A stretch of 64,000 nucleotides of DNA from Eremophila alpestris peregrina (Eukaryota; Chordata; Aves; Passeriformes; Alaudidae), in NCBI GenBank assembly GCA_009792885.1, contig WMCF01000088.1:8405-72404 (forward strand), in the 5' to 3' direction. The position numbers were made by a program, and so were the translations under genes. A model generated the notes under the pieces. That model did no database searches. It was not told the DNA's origin and worked only from the letters and a program-made list of their open reading frames with translations. The first letter of the stretch is position 1. Each line of letters opens with the position of its first letter. Below, piece after piece: positions 1 to 10,954 of the stretch.

Positions 1-303
1 CCCGCCGCAGCTCGGCCCCAGCCCCGGCTGCCTCCCCGGCTGAGGCATCCGGGCCCGGCGCCGTGGAGCCCCGCCTGCCCTCGGGGCTGCTGCCGCCCTC
101 TCGCAGCCGTGCCCTTGGGCCTTGTCAGGATGCGGCAAGGGCCCGGGCTGAGCCCTGCCGGGCCAGGAGGGCGTGGTGTGGCCGCAGGGCAGCGCCGCTG
201 GGAGGGAGCTGTGCCGCCGGCGCCCTGACAGGCTCTGTGTTCCCAGGGGTCGCCGGGCGGTATCTGAAGGGACAGCCAGGAGAGCTTCACGTTCTCAGTC
301 AGG
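1..303 (+). promoter_or_regulatory. CpG-rich segment (island edge) upstream of a small plus-strand gene
   Basis: The first 300 bases are very GC-rich with many CpG dinucleotides, in contrast to the AT-rich DNA after about 2.8 kb. In birds such islands usually mark promoters. The window starts inside it, so the transcription start and any earlier exon may lie to the left. It is followed by an apparent spliced exon pair on the plus strand. No TATA box is evident. The promoter role is inferred from composition and position only. Confidence 0.5.
247..303 (+). CDS. putative internal coding exon, 19 codons, phase 1-1
   Basis: The exon is bounded by an acceptor (TGTGTTCCCAG) on the left and the donor GTGAGT at 304 on the right. 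Its 57 bases are an exact multiple of three and both boundaries are phase 1. The frame reads V-A-G-R-Y-L-K-G-Q-P-G-E-L-H-V-L-S-Q and continues in frame into the exon at 593. No domain is recognised. It could instead be untranslated, with translation beginning at the ATG at 604. Confidence 0.35.
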
Positions 304-592
304 GTGAGTGAGGGCAGCGGACTCTCAGCAGGGGCTGGCGGGGGGGAAGCTGCCGTCCCTGCCCTGGCTGCGGAGGGCTTTGCTGTCTGTGTGGATGGGA
401 GGTGGCATGGGCAAAGCTCACAAAGATTTCGCGGATGCGGTGGGAATTCGTGGCCAGCACCTTCGGACTGATCCCGTTGGCCTCTCCTCTCTTGTAGCCA
501 TGGTGAGAGCTGGGAGGGATGGCTTTAGCAGAACAGTCACTGGGTGTCCTCACAGGCCTGGCTCTGACCATGGTAGTTCATCTGTCTTCCAG
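304..592 (+). other. intron of the small plus-strand gene
   Basis: A GT-AG intron of 289 bases. A second possible acceptor lies at about 553-555 (CCTCACAG), which would lengthen the last exon. No repeat is seen inside. Confidence 0.35.
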
Positions 593-795
593 CCCTTGAA
601 GCCATGAGCAAAGATGACAGCCCATCTTCCACTAACCTGGAAATTCAAGCAATTTTTGGACAAAGATCTGCTGAACTACGGTCATCTGCTGGATTCAGAG
701 ATCCAGTGCCCCAAGAACAGTACCAGGAGACAGTGAAGAGAACATCACTCAGTGTCACTGGAGCTCCAGGCACAGCTGATGCTGGTCATAGCTGA
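593..795 (+). CDS. putative terminal coding exon, hypothetical protein C-terminus
   Basis: The acceptor TCTGTCTTCCAG precedes position 593. Joined in phase 1 to the exon at 247-303, the frame reads A-L-E-A-M-S-K-D-D-S and runs to a TGA at 793-795. If the ATG at 604 is the start, the product has 63 residues. It is polar and rich in Ser, Gln and Glu, with no signal peptide, membrane segment or cysteines. A stretch around residues 12-28 (N-L-E-I-Q-A-I-F-G-Q-R-S-A-E-L) could form an amphipathic helix. The polyadenylation signal lies 130 bases after the stop. I do not recognise the family. It could be a small protein or the tail of a larger one starting outside the window. Confidence 0.4.
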
Positions 796-924
796 GCCTG
801 TGGGAAGCTCCCATAGCTCCTGCTTTCTCCTTCCCTGTTGACAGCTCCCTCCCCCCAGTCCTCAGACCATGCCCATCCCCTTTTTTTTTTGCCCCCATCA
901 CATCCCTTTGCTTCCCCTACCATT

Positions 925-930
925 AATAAA
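925..930 (+). terminator. polyadenylation signal AATAAA
   Basis: A canonical AATAAA hexamer lies 130 bases after the stop codon of the small plus-strand gene and is followed by GTTTGGTTT, a typical GU-rich downstream element. Cleavage would fall near 945. Confidence 0.5.
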
Positions 931-945
931 GTTTGGTTTCTCCCC

Positions 946-2369
946 CTTACCTGTATCTCTGTGGAGCTGAAGCAGAGCAAATCCAGAGCCCTGGGACATA
1001 CAGGGCCCTCCTGCCGTTGTCTTCCATTTGTGCAGAGACACAGAGGAGGGAGGGCAGATCAGGCTGCAAAGGTCCAGTTCCACAACACTGTAGCATTAAA
1101 AGTCTTGCTGAACACACTGAAGGCCCTGGATTTTGAAAGAGCCAACCTGAGTATGCTCTGGACCCAGCTGTGAGCAATTCCATGGCAAGCATCCACAGAG
1201 GGCAAAGGAGCTTGGAATGCTGGAAGCTTTCAAGAATAGCTTCCTGAAAGCACAGCAGTGCTCCATCCCTGCACAGGATCAGGAAGAGGGCAGAACCAGA
1301 GACCATCTGGGCTTAACAGGCAGCTTTGGGTGTGCCTAAGAGCAAATGAAGCAGCAGCACCATGGCCGAGACTCGGACGCGTGACCGTGCCAGTGCTCGG
1401 AGCACTGTCAGGCAGTGCCGGGATCCTGGGTGCAGCTCTGGTCCCCACAGCTGAGGAATTGCAGCCCCTGCCCCAGACACAGTCAGAAAAGCCAAACAAG
1501 TGAGACCAGAGGGAGGGCACCTTTCCCATCTCTCTTTGGCATGGCCGGAAAACAGCCCCTGCTTCTTCTTCCTCTGCCTGTGTTTGGGGTGTGCTGATGG
1601 CAGCACCAGCCAGGTTGTGCTCTGTGTTCCAAAGGCTGTTGAGAGCGGGCAGGAAAAGTGCTGTGTGCACAGTGGAGAGTCCTGGAAGGTGCTGGCAAGA
1701 GCGTCCTGCAGGAACAGGGCTCTGGGCTCTGGCCGGGAACAGTCTGGTTTTGCTGCTGTGAGCACAGGCAGGAGTTGAGGCAGGTGAAGAGGCAGTGGGC
1801 AGCTTTGTGTTTGTAGAGGGCCTGCGGCTGCACATCTGAACCTCCACGTGGAAACACACTTGAAGGAATATGAGCTAGAGCTGGAGTGCCTATTCTGAAA
1901 GAAGCAGAAGTAAATCAGCCTTGCCAGGCTTTCTTAAAGAGTGTGTTGGTGTTCCCCAGCAAAGCTCCACATTTGGGCAAACGCCTTTGGAGGAAAGGGG
2001 CTTGCTTCTCAAGGCAAGTGCTTTGCAAGGAGCTCTCAGTGAGGTAGGTGCAAGTGTCCCCCTTTGGCTCTCTGTGGTCCTTGAAGTCCTTGAGGCATGT
2101 TGCACTTGGCAGAGGGGCAGGGGAAGGGAGAAGGCTGTGAGGAGCAGGTTTGGCATCCAGCTGGACCTGTGGAGATTGAATGATCATATAATCAAGGAAT
2201 AGTTTGTGTGGCCCTGCCAGGGGTCTGTTGGTCCAACCTGGGACGCCACAGCCTTCCCAGAGAGAGAAAGGTCTCACAAGAGACAACTTCCTGGGGGTCT
2301 GGGCAGTTCTCCGGCCGCCAAGTCCCCTCTGCAAGGCACAGCCTGTAGCTGCAAGTGATTCAGCTCTTA
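946..2369. other. intergenic, no feature recognised
   Basis: Moderately GC-rich unique-looking sequence. A 209-codon frame on the minus strand (1230-1859) and overlapping frames on both strands have no start context, splice signals or family resemblance, so I treat them as chance. Confidence 0.5.
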
Positions 2370-2690
2370 GCCGTGATTTCAGCTCGGCCTTGCGGGGTTC
2401 TCCCAGGCTGACTCAGGGACAGAGAGACAGGAGAGTTGTGTGGCAATTCCACAGGGGTAGCTTTATTGTACAGCACCCTGCAAAGCGCGGCCAGGGACAA
2501 CAGCTCCCTGCTCAGCTGGGCAGAAGCTGGGGTATTTATGGGGAAAGCAAGGGTGGTACCAGAGGGGAAAAAAACAATGGGTTAGAAAGAATCTACATGG
2601 GTACCTCAGAGCATCATGGCTACTCACCGTGACCAGGGAGAACAGCCTCATCTAAGGGTTATCTCCCCTGGGGAGGGGAGAGATGGTCTT
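2370..2690 (-). mobile_element. probable solo LTR (or LTR fragment) of an endogenous retrovirus
   Basis: Read on the minus strand, the order of signals is that of an LTR. A TATA-like CATAAATACC lies at about 2531-2540. A GC-richer stretch that would hold the start site and R region follows, then AATAAA at 2462-2467 about 70 bases downstream, and then a U5-like stretch. No gag, pol or env reading frame lies next to it, so if real it is a solo or broken LTR. The terminal TG...CA ends and target duplication could not be fixed by eye, so the borders are approximate. A promoter-like region of a lost gene is the alternative. Confidence 0.4.
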
Positions 2691-2759
2691 ACCAAATTCC
2701 ATTCAAGGGACATCCCTCCAAGGCAAAGGCTTGGCAGGCTCATCTGCCTCCACAAGTTT

Positions 2760-3000
2760 GTGTTTGATGGGACCTTAAGTATCATCTGCTTCCACTGCCT
2801 GTCAGCGGCAGGGATGCCTTCCCCTAGATAATGTTGCTTCCAGCCTGGTTGTGAACACTTCCAGGGATGGAGCAGCCCCAGGTTTTCTGGTCAATATGTG
2901 TTAGGGTCCCATCACACTCACAGGAAAGAATTTCTTCCTAATATCCAATATAAGCCTACCTTTTTACTTTAAAGCCATTCTCCCTTGTCCTGTCAATATA
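2760..3000 (-). mobile_element. CR1: CR1 LINE 3' fragment (old copy)
   Basis: Diverged match to the reverse complement of a CR1 3' end. The line GGGACCTTAAGTATCATCTGCTT is followed by CAGGGATGCCTTCC, ACACTTCCAGGGAT, CTCACAGGAAAGAATTTCTT and GCCATTCTCCCTTGTCCTGTC. Its 3' end points left. Many differences from the other copies suggest an older insertion. Confidence 0.75.
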
Positions 3001-5646
3001 TGCTCAATATATAAATTCAAACTAGAGTCTGAGTTTGTGAATCTGAAAGATGGGCAATCCCCAGAACTTTTTGCAAAAGACTGAAGAAGCTCAAGTTTTT
3101 CTTGACTGCCAAGGAGACCTGGTAGGGTTTCACTAAATGGTATCCTTCAAATTGTCTTGGAGAGTTGATGCCTGTGACTGCAAAATGTGAGGAGAGGAAA
3201 AAATTTGCTCTTCTGAAGTTTATTTATTACCACCTCTTCCCTTTTCAAAACAATAAGAGGTGAAGGCTGGGGGGAGGAGAAGTGGAGTAAGTTTAGTTTC
3301 TCTGCAGCTGATGAACTGAAGATCCTCATGGTGGAGCAGAGATCTGAGCATCACAGAGATTGCTGTTATGTGCTCTTCCTGGCAAGCAACAGAGTAAAAG
3401 AAGGGAAGCTTGGGGAACAGCTCTATTTCTGTTGGAAGGCTTCTGGTAACCTGCCGATGTGAGATTTGCAGCCTCACTAAGTTTGGTGTAGTTCAGTGAT
3501 TAATGACTAAGTTGACTTTTAAAACAAAACCCCAGACTATGGGGTTTGAGTATTTATCTGAGGTGGAGATCAGTGAATGCTTGTTTGGCTTTGCTGAGTA
3601 GCCAAGGGAACAACCAGATTTAATCAGAAGAAGCAGGCTAGAGATTTAATGTAACTGAGTGTTGTTCCAGTATCAAGGAAAGTATCTTTAGATGATAATG
3701 TGAACACACCCCTGTATCTCTAAAATTATTGTTCACAAGATCCACTCTAATTTCCTCAAGTACTTGCTTATACTGGATGTTCCCAAGTGTAGTTTCAGCA
3801 GATGTTTATCCATGCACTTGTGGAAGTGAAGTGAGAATGTACATTCCCTACTCAATTTCCCCTTCCTGGTAATGATTAAAAGTTTTTTTATTGTTGCAGT
3901 AGTTTTATAGTTAAGACCCTGGTTTTGGTCTGTTTAATATAAGCATAATATACAAGCAGGAGAAGGTTTTTGTAGTGGCTCTTTGTCCCACAAGCAGTGA
4001 TTTTTGTGTGGACTGAGAGGCTTGTTAGCAGTCTCTCTTGCTAAATACCTCTGTAGACAAGCTGTCAGAGAGTATTGCTCTTCTTTCTTGGACTCCTCCT
4101 TTCTTGTGAACATGCTGAGTGGTCATGTAAAAAAGCCAAGATAGCAAGATTAGAATCAGAAGAAGAAATTTAATGGTGGTAGAGGGTTAATGGTTTCCAT
4201 CTGTTGCTGAATGAGAAAAGTCATGATGCAGCTTGTGAACCTGAAAAGGAAAACCAGGAGAGTCTGTGTGCTTCTAGGGAAGGTGAGAATTTCATCTGTC
4301 CTGTTCAAAATCCTTGAGGGATCAAGCAGCCCTTTTTTTGGAGCACTAATGTTTAGCTCAGCAGAGAACAGGTACTCAGGTATTTGTCTGGAGATGAGTT
4401 TGCAACAAGGACCTGACTTCCTCTCTTTTTTCCTGTGAAAAATCTTAAGGGCAGATCTTTCAGTCTTCATCTGTCCTTCAGCCTGTGCATTCCTACCACA
4501 AGAAGAAATGCTGATTTAAAGGAAAACCATGCCCAGTTTGGGGAAATGGAGGGAGATCTGGGCTCAAATGAGAAATGAAAATATGCTGTGGAGTAGAAAA
4601 AGACTGAACTGCAAATCAGGACATTATAGTGTGATTCTGTGGGAATGCAGTTGCTTTTTAGAAACAAGACCTAGGCTTGGTTCCCTAGCATAGGGAAATG
4701 TCATTTGCTCAGATTCTCCCTCTTCCTGTGCAGATAGGAAGGCAGGGTCCCGTGAGAATTTTTTATTATGCTTTGAGAGATTCATATTAGCAGAATGAAT
4801 ATTCACTATTTCTGGGCTTCTTTGGAGAGCAGCTTCACAGCTTGTCTTGTCCAGAGTTAGTGTGTTATACATTTGTTTTTCTTGAGACATGGGAAATATT
4901 TGTGCTGTTAAATCTGCATGGCTTTCACTTCTGTTTTCAGAGAACCCTTAATATTTACTTGGTGATTTTGTTGTCCCTTTGTTGGTGGAAACCCTACCTT
5001 TTTTGTTCTCATTAACTTAGAAATCCTTCCATTTTTCTGAAGATAATTCAATGCACTGCAAGAGTCAAAAGGATGTTTGGGAGGTCTGAATTCTTTTCCT
5101 TGTGGATAACTGATTCACATAGAGCATCAGGGATTTAATTACCAGACAAGCCGCAAAATGCGAGTTTTAATTTCTTTGGTGCTATTAGCTCAAGCTGGAA
5201 ATACTCTGCAGGGATAGCAAAATGTAGGATATTGTGACTGTCTGGGGGAGGAATGGAAGTGCTTGCCTTTGTGTTTTAGAACCATGTTTGTTTTAAATCT
5301 TCTGGACTTAGCAAAATGCTGAACAAGAACAATGTGTTTCTGTAGTTTCCTAGGATTGTCTCACCTTGGGGGCGAGAGGCCTCTAAAACCCATTTCCCAT
5401 TCAGTTTATCTCTTCCGAGTTCCATCCAGTTCCTACTCTAGTCAGTCACAAGTCTCCTGACTTCACAGCACATTGGGTTGGATCAAGAGCCGTAATTTTA
5501 GCAGTGTGGAGGAAGTTTGGAGAACTTCCAAACAAGGAACACCTCCAAACAAAGCCTTGTGGCAAATAACATGGATTTTTTTTCCTCCATCACCTCCAAA
5601 GATGAGCAGGAATATTGACTCTGAAATTATAAGTGTCAATGTTGGC
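3001..5646. other. intergenic AT-rich sequence, no gene seen
   Basis: AT-rich sequence with only short frames on either strand. No splice-flanked exon, repeat family or RNA gene was recognised. Confidence 0.5.
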
Positions 5647-5694
5647 TTTTTTTTTTTTTTTTTTTTTTTTCGTTTTAATTTTTTTTTTTTTTTT
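5647..5694. repeat. double poly-T tract
   Basis: A run of 24 T (5647-5670), then CGTTTTAA, then 16 T (5679-5694). On the minus strand this would be an A-rich tail, but no retroposed gene body is recognisable beside it. Confidence 0.9.
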
Positions 5695-5965
5695 AATAAG
5701 CAACTTCACTGCTTAACTTTTATCAGGAAAAATAACATTCCAGGGTGAGTGGGATGCCCTCCCTATGAGACTCTGGTCAAGTTGAGAGAGTTCTTTCCCC
5801 TTTTAGGAAATTCTTACTGTGACTTGCACTTACCCAGTTTTCAGGTCTTTCTTGGTATCTGAAGAGCTTTTAACGAAATATTCTTCACTAGAACATAACT
5901 CTTTCCAGCATTTGCAAAAATGTTCTTAGAGTCTCAAGAAAAAGCCATTTAGAAAGAATTTCACA

Positions 5966-6215
5966 AGAATCTTGGAATGCTTTGGCTTGGAAGAGGCCTT
6001 AAAGCCCATCCAGTTCCTCCCCCTGCCATGGGCAAGGACATCTTCCACTGTTCCAGGTTGCTCCAAGTCCTATCCAACCTGGACTTGGACACTTCCAGGG
6101 GTCCAGGGGCAGCCACAGCTTCTCTGGGCACCTGTGCCAGGGCCTGAGCACCCTCACAAGGAAGGATTTCTTCTCAATATCCCACCTAACCCTACCCTCT
6201 ATCAGTTGGATATCC
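5966..6215 (-). mobile_element. CR1: CR1 LINE 3' fragment
   Basis: The block begins with AGAATCTTGGAATGCTTTGG and continues through CCCCCTGCCATGGGCAAGGACA, TTCCACTGTTCCAGGTTGCTCC, GGACACTTCCAGGG, GCAGCCACAGCTTCTCTGGGC and CCTCACAAGGAAGGATTTCTT. This is the reverse complement of a CR1 3' end, with the element's 3' terminus to the left. About 250 bases remain of a full element of several kilobases. Confidence 0.9.
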
Positions 6216-9200
6216 CTGTGTGCTGTCACTCCACGCTAAACAGTCTATGGAGGAGGCGTGAGAGTGGCCCCAGTCCTTGCCATGTGTCTGCAGGCAGAGC
6301 AAGGCTTCTGTGTGTATTGAGGCCTCCAGAAAGTGAGGCAGAGCAGATGGGAATCTACAAAAGAGTTGGAAGAACATTAATTAATCTTTGCTTCCCAGTT
6401 TCTTCCAACATCTTTGCAAAATAGCGACGATGAGTCATCCTGAAGCCTGGTCATTTTTCCTGTGGTTAAGAGTTCCCAGACTTTTGTAGGATTTGTCCTG
6501 TAGCAAGTATGGATTTGCTCCAGACTTTTTTACAGGGATCTAAGCTGTCATAAATAAAAGTCAGGAAACCTTAGCTAAAAGCCTTTTAAAATAAAAAAAT
6601 TAAAACAATCAAGGTAAGTATAAGGGGTCACGTCTTGATCTATGAATGGATATAAACCAAATCCTATTCCTTGCAGGCAGGATTTAAGTCACATTGTTGC
6701 AGTGCTGCTCCCATAGAAGCCCATAGAAAACCTACCAGTGACTTCAGAGAGGACAAGGATCCCATCTTGGATCTAGAGCAACCTCTAGAGAACACATCTG
6801 GCCAGTGGGAAGAGGACAACTGTGATAAGGAATTTTGCAGGCTCTGTTAGGAAGCCACTGAGAACAAGACTGCCTAAAGCACAGGAAACAGCAGAGGGGA
6901 AAGGGGAAAAAAACAACTATGGACCTGTTTAACCTTAAATTCAAATTTATTTCTGTTTTTCAGTGTCTTTTGCATGAGGGAGAAGGAAGTGCTGCTTTTG
7001 CCTCTACCCCTGAGCTTCATGCTGTCTCTAGGTACGTAGTACAGAACTTAGATTATAGTAAATGGGTAAATTTACCACTTATGGCACCAAAATTTTCAAG
7101 TGGGGGAGGCTGAACTCCAGAAATATCAGCATGTCTGCACTGATCAACTTAACAGCACACCACAGGAGCACTTTCTTCTGGTTGTGTTGTACCCCACACA
7201 ATGGCAAATGATACTTTTCCCTGTAATAGCTGCCTTGGACAGAAGCCATGCAGTCAGAGGGTAGACTCAAAAACCTAATTTTTTACTCCAAAAGAGGTTT
7301 TATTCAGAATTACTGGAGGACTTGTATATCCCAGATGCAGCTGGAAAACTTGTAACAACTCTTACCTTCTTGTCCCTGTAGAATTTGTTGCAGAATTTGG
7401 CATCCTTCAACATTCATGCTTGAAATCTATTGGGGTTTTAGCTGTGTTCTGTGTTTGTTGGTGGAGCTGGTATCAGCCCTTGCCTCCACAGTGTGTGTGT
7501 GTTGTCACATGTGCGTGGTCAGCTCTACAGAAGCAAAACCAGTCAGCAGGAGGAATAACTTGGAGAAATGCAAGTTACTGCACTGAAAGCATTTTCATTT
7601 TAATGTTTTGGCCTGGCAAATTGCTTATTCAGGCAGCCCAAATTAACTTGAACTCATAAAATGTAGTAATAATTGCAGACAAAGGCAAAGAGATTGGGAC
7701 TTTGAGGATGAACCATGGTGTTTAGTAGTGCATTCACAACATGAGTTGTGATTGAGGGACAGAGTCAGAAAAAGAAATTATAAGAATTCCCATAATTTGG
7801 AGCATTTCCCCCACATGTGGTATGATGTTTCTGTGTGCCTAAGCACTCTGGACCCACTGAGATGACTGGGGAGATGGATTTAGGGCAAAGATCCTGGGAA
7901 GGAGCTTAGAATTAGAAAGAAGATAAGACACTATGGACTCAGAGATCTCTTGGCAAGTTCATTAACTCACCAAAGGCTTGGCTTAGGTCTGAGGCTGCAT
8001 TTAGAGCTGGATCCTCTGATTATGATTTTTTTTTTTATTTTTTAATTAGGTCTAGAGCACCTTGGCAGTTTTGCAGGCCTCCCAGATGAACTTTGTGGCC
8101 AAAACAGAAACCTTCAGAGTCTGCCAGCTCAGGCATCTCTCAAACACTTTCAAGGGTTCTCTCAAACGCTTTGCTGTGTTTGTGACATTGAAGGACCCTG
8201 ACAGGTAATGTTCTGTTGAAACTACTGTGTCTTGCATGATCACCTCTGGCATCCCTGTGTCTGTCAGCCCAGTGGCACTCCTAGGAGTGAATCAGTGGGG
8301 AGCAAAGCTGTCAGAGGTTCTGCTGGACAATTTGTCCCCGTGGCAAGCCAGAAGAGCTCCTTAAACTGTTTTGGAGCTTGACTCATGCCAGGAGGGGACC
8401 TTTCTCTCAGCAATTACCCAAAAGCCTTCTGGGATCATTTGTTTTTCTTGCAGGGGTGGTTTGTGCTGCAAGGGACTGCAAGGAGAGGGCATTCATCCTT
8501 CCTCTGACACATCCCTGCCTTGCCCCCCTCCTGCTCCAGGAGAGCACAGCTGGCACAAACCCCTCCTTGAAGAGGTTAACCAAATGGATCGGATTCATCA
8601 CGGGAAGGGGCTGGTAGGAAATGCAGTGGTGTGCAGTGCCAAAGCCATGATGTGTGTGCTCTTTCCATTGGGAACACTGACTCATAAAACAGAATAAAAA
8701 GCTGTTACATTTCTGCATGATGAAAAAAACGGGCCCCAGTCTAGTCCCTCTTATGCATTCACAGTCTCTGTCCAGTGAACACTTTCCCTATTAGAGGTTG
8801 TGAAACCTGGCTTCTCTTGGTAGGAATTAAATTTATTTCAGCTGAAAAGAATTGGGTGTCACCTTGGATGGGCCTTCTTCTCACCCCTAGCCAGGGCCAA
8901 GCACTGGTCTTGTGACTTTCTAAATACAATCCAGATTATTTATTTGCTGTTACTTTAATTCAGCTGAGAAGAGTTTGGCCATGTCTCCCTTGGGTTGTGC
9001 TGTCAGCTGGTTGCTGATCAGTTATCCAAGGTATGCTTGGCAGAAAATAGAGAAAAAAGCCCTTCCCACAGCCATAGTTCCCACTTCCAATTCCTGTTTT
9101 GAGCACAGAGTGTGAGACCAGCAGAAGTAAATCAGATAATCAGAGACAAGGAAGCTTTGGAGAGGGTGGGAATATTATTCTCACTATATCCAGCATGAGG

Positions 9201-9504
9201 TGCAACAGTTAAACTCTGGATTTTATTGCATGATGTGTTACAAAGAGATTGTGATGTGGTGTTAGACGTTGTCCAGTCTTCTTTATAAGCAGATAAAAAT
9301 CCCCTTGAACCTCTAATTATTGCAACTATGAACTGAGATACACAGCTAAGTTGTGACTATTGAGCCACAGTCTCAAACTATCTGAGATTTCTGCAAATGC
9401 CTCTTTATGTTGTCTAAAATAGGAACAAATGCAATATAATCCAAATTGTGACAGATCTTGAACTGCCTTTGGTAGCAGCAGCATAATAAATGTAGAAGTT
9501 AAAC
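6216..9504. other. intergenic, no gene seen
   Basis: Only short frames occur and no recognisable repeat apart from a short T-rich run near 8026-8045. Nothing else can be supported. Confidence 0.45.
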
Positions 9505-9578
9505 AGACTCTGTCAAGTCTGGAGTTGGATCAATGATTCTTATGTGTCCCTTCCAAGTCAAGATATTCTATGATTAAG
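9505..9578 (+). mobile_element. CR1: CR1 LINE 3' terminal scrap
   Basis: GAGTTGGATCAATGATTCTTATG, GTCCCTTCCAAGTCAAGATATTCTATGATT matches the extreme 3' end of CR1 elements, including the final ATTCTATG-type octamer. Only about 70 bases remain. Confidence 0.65.
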
Positions 9579-9764
9579 AAAGAGAAGTAATTTGCTTTGC
9601 ACTGAGGCTCAGACAAAGCTCAAGGAATCACTGCTGCTTGCCCACACCCTCACAGCTGATAACTGTGTGAGTCGTGCCTTGGCCAAAACCTGTCCCTCAT
9701 TTTTTGTGCACCCCAGGCTTGGATGCTCAGCTCCTGTGGTTTTGCTGGGAGGTCAGTTGTTGGG

Positions 9765-9890
9765 AGAGTGTAACCTGCCTTCTGTCAGGTTGAATCCATT
9801 CCCCTTTGTTCTGCCACCCCAGGCCCTTGAAAATAGTCTCTCTCCATCTTTCCTGCGGGTTTCTTCAGGTACTGCAAAGCCACAGTTGTG
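9765..9890 (-). mobile_element. CR1: CR1 LINE internal fragment
   Basis: CAGGTTGAATCCATTCCCCTTTG, CTGCCACCCCAGGCCCTTGAAAA and GGTTTCTTCAGGTACTGCAAAG match the part of CR1 just inside the 3' end, in reverse complement. The terminal octamers are missing. Confidence 0.6.
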
Positions 9891-10359
9891 TGTCTGAGTG
9901 TCTAATCTAGGTGGTGTAAACAGATGGCTCTGTTGTTGAGGCAAGACTTGTCCTCTCAAGCAATACCTTCCATGACTTATTCTTCTAGGGGAAATCCAGA
10001 GGGATGTATAAGCAAGATTACAGTTACTTGGAGACTACTGCATCTCTCTCAATGTCCTGCTTGGGCCACTAAGCATCCTGGTGAAAAATTCTTGTTACTT
10101 GGATTGGACTTGGCTTTCTTTAACCAGTGGGTTTTTCATGTGCTCTGGAAATGCATCCTTGCCTTTCAGTTCAGTGTTCTGGCTAGATGAAGTTATGAAG
10201 TTATCAGTGCATGTGAACTTCTGGAGGCAGGGTGGTTTCCTGCTCACAGTGGGAACAAAGTTAAAGGCCAGGAACTCTGCTTAAATCCTTTTGTTATTAG
10301 CAGAATGTACTGTGGCCTTTGGCATCCCCTAATTCTGCTTCTCTGCAAACTCATAGATG

Positions 10360-10395
10360 ATTATGGTGATTATGGTAATTATGGTAATTAGGGTG
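10360..10395. repeat. minisatellite, 4 copies of a 9-mer (ATTATGGTR)
   Basis: Four head-to-tail copies of ATTATGGTG/ATTATGGTA, the last degenerate (ATTAGGGTG). Confidence 0.85.
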
Positions 10396-10847
10396 CCTGC
10401 CATTTGTGGGAACGTGGAGGATCCTGGAGAAGAATGCAGCCTTTTTAAAATTGCAAACCAATACATCTGTTGAGTACTAATGGTTTGTTAAATTTATTGG
10501 GCGCTTTGGGACTGCTGAATGAAATACTTCATATAAATGGCACTTAATTATAGTTATTGCTAGAGAAGGCCTTGCACAAAGGCAGCAGTTATCTGGGAAT
10601 CTGGGAAACAAAGGTCTGGAACTCCCTGCCAACATCTGCTACCACTTAAAACTTACAACATGAGGCACTAATTTGGAGAGAGAGATTGAGCAGGCCCTGA
10701 GTGTGGCGATCCTTTGGTGAGGCTCTTCATATCCTGAGTGTGTTCTGCCCACCTTGACTCCATGGAAAGGGACCCTGCCCTGATTGTCACAGGGATCGTG
10801 GGACACTCTGGTAACAAATCTGCTTTAAACACTGTCCTTCCTTACAG

Positions 10848-10954
10848 AATTGAACAGAAACAGGCAGTGGTGTTTTTCACTCACGACCTCAGGTGTCCTC
10901 ACAAACATGGGCAGGACTGTGCTGCAGAGTACCAAGCAAAGTTTTCCAAGGCAG
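10848..10954 (+). other. splice-flanked exon candidate of unknown gene
   Basis: The 107-base segment has a good acceptor (TGTCCTTCCTTACAG) and donor (GTAAGG). It is open in two plus-strand frames, one reading Q-A-V-V-F-F-T-H-D-L-R-C-P-H-K-H-G-Q-D-C. No family is recognised and no partner exon was found, so it could be a chance arrangement or an exon of a non-coding RNA. Confidence 0.2.

Larger units (their letters stand above)
247..930 (+). other. small spliced plus-strand gene, 3' portion (unrecognised)
   Basis: Gene-level entry for two exons, 247-303 and 593 to about 945, separated by a 289-base intron. The intron begins GTGAGT at 304 and ends in a pyrimidine-rich stretch with AG at 591-592. 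An AATAAA hexamer at 925-930 followed by a GT-rich stretch marks a plausible 3' end. The reading frame stays open across the junction and stops at 795, so this looks like the end of a coding gene rather than a random frame. Earlier exons probably lie left of the window. I do not recognise the protein. In mammals the gene downstream of COL6A3 is COPS8, but nothing here resembles the COPS8 C-terminus. Confidence 0.4.

Noticed and set aside
1230..1859. 209-codon minus-strand frame near the left gene
   Set aside because: No homology, no polyadenylation or splice support. Cys/Pro/Ser-rich composition fits a chance frame in GC-rich DNA.
5647..5694. Poly-T as the tail of a retroposed gene on the minus strand
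   Set aside because: No gene-like body or target duplication was seen beside it.
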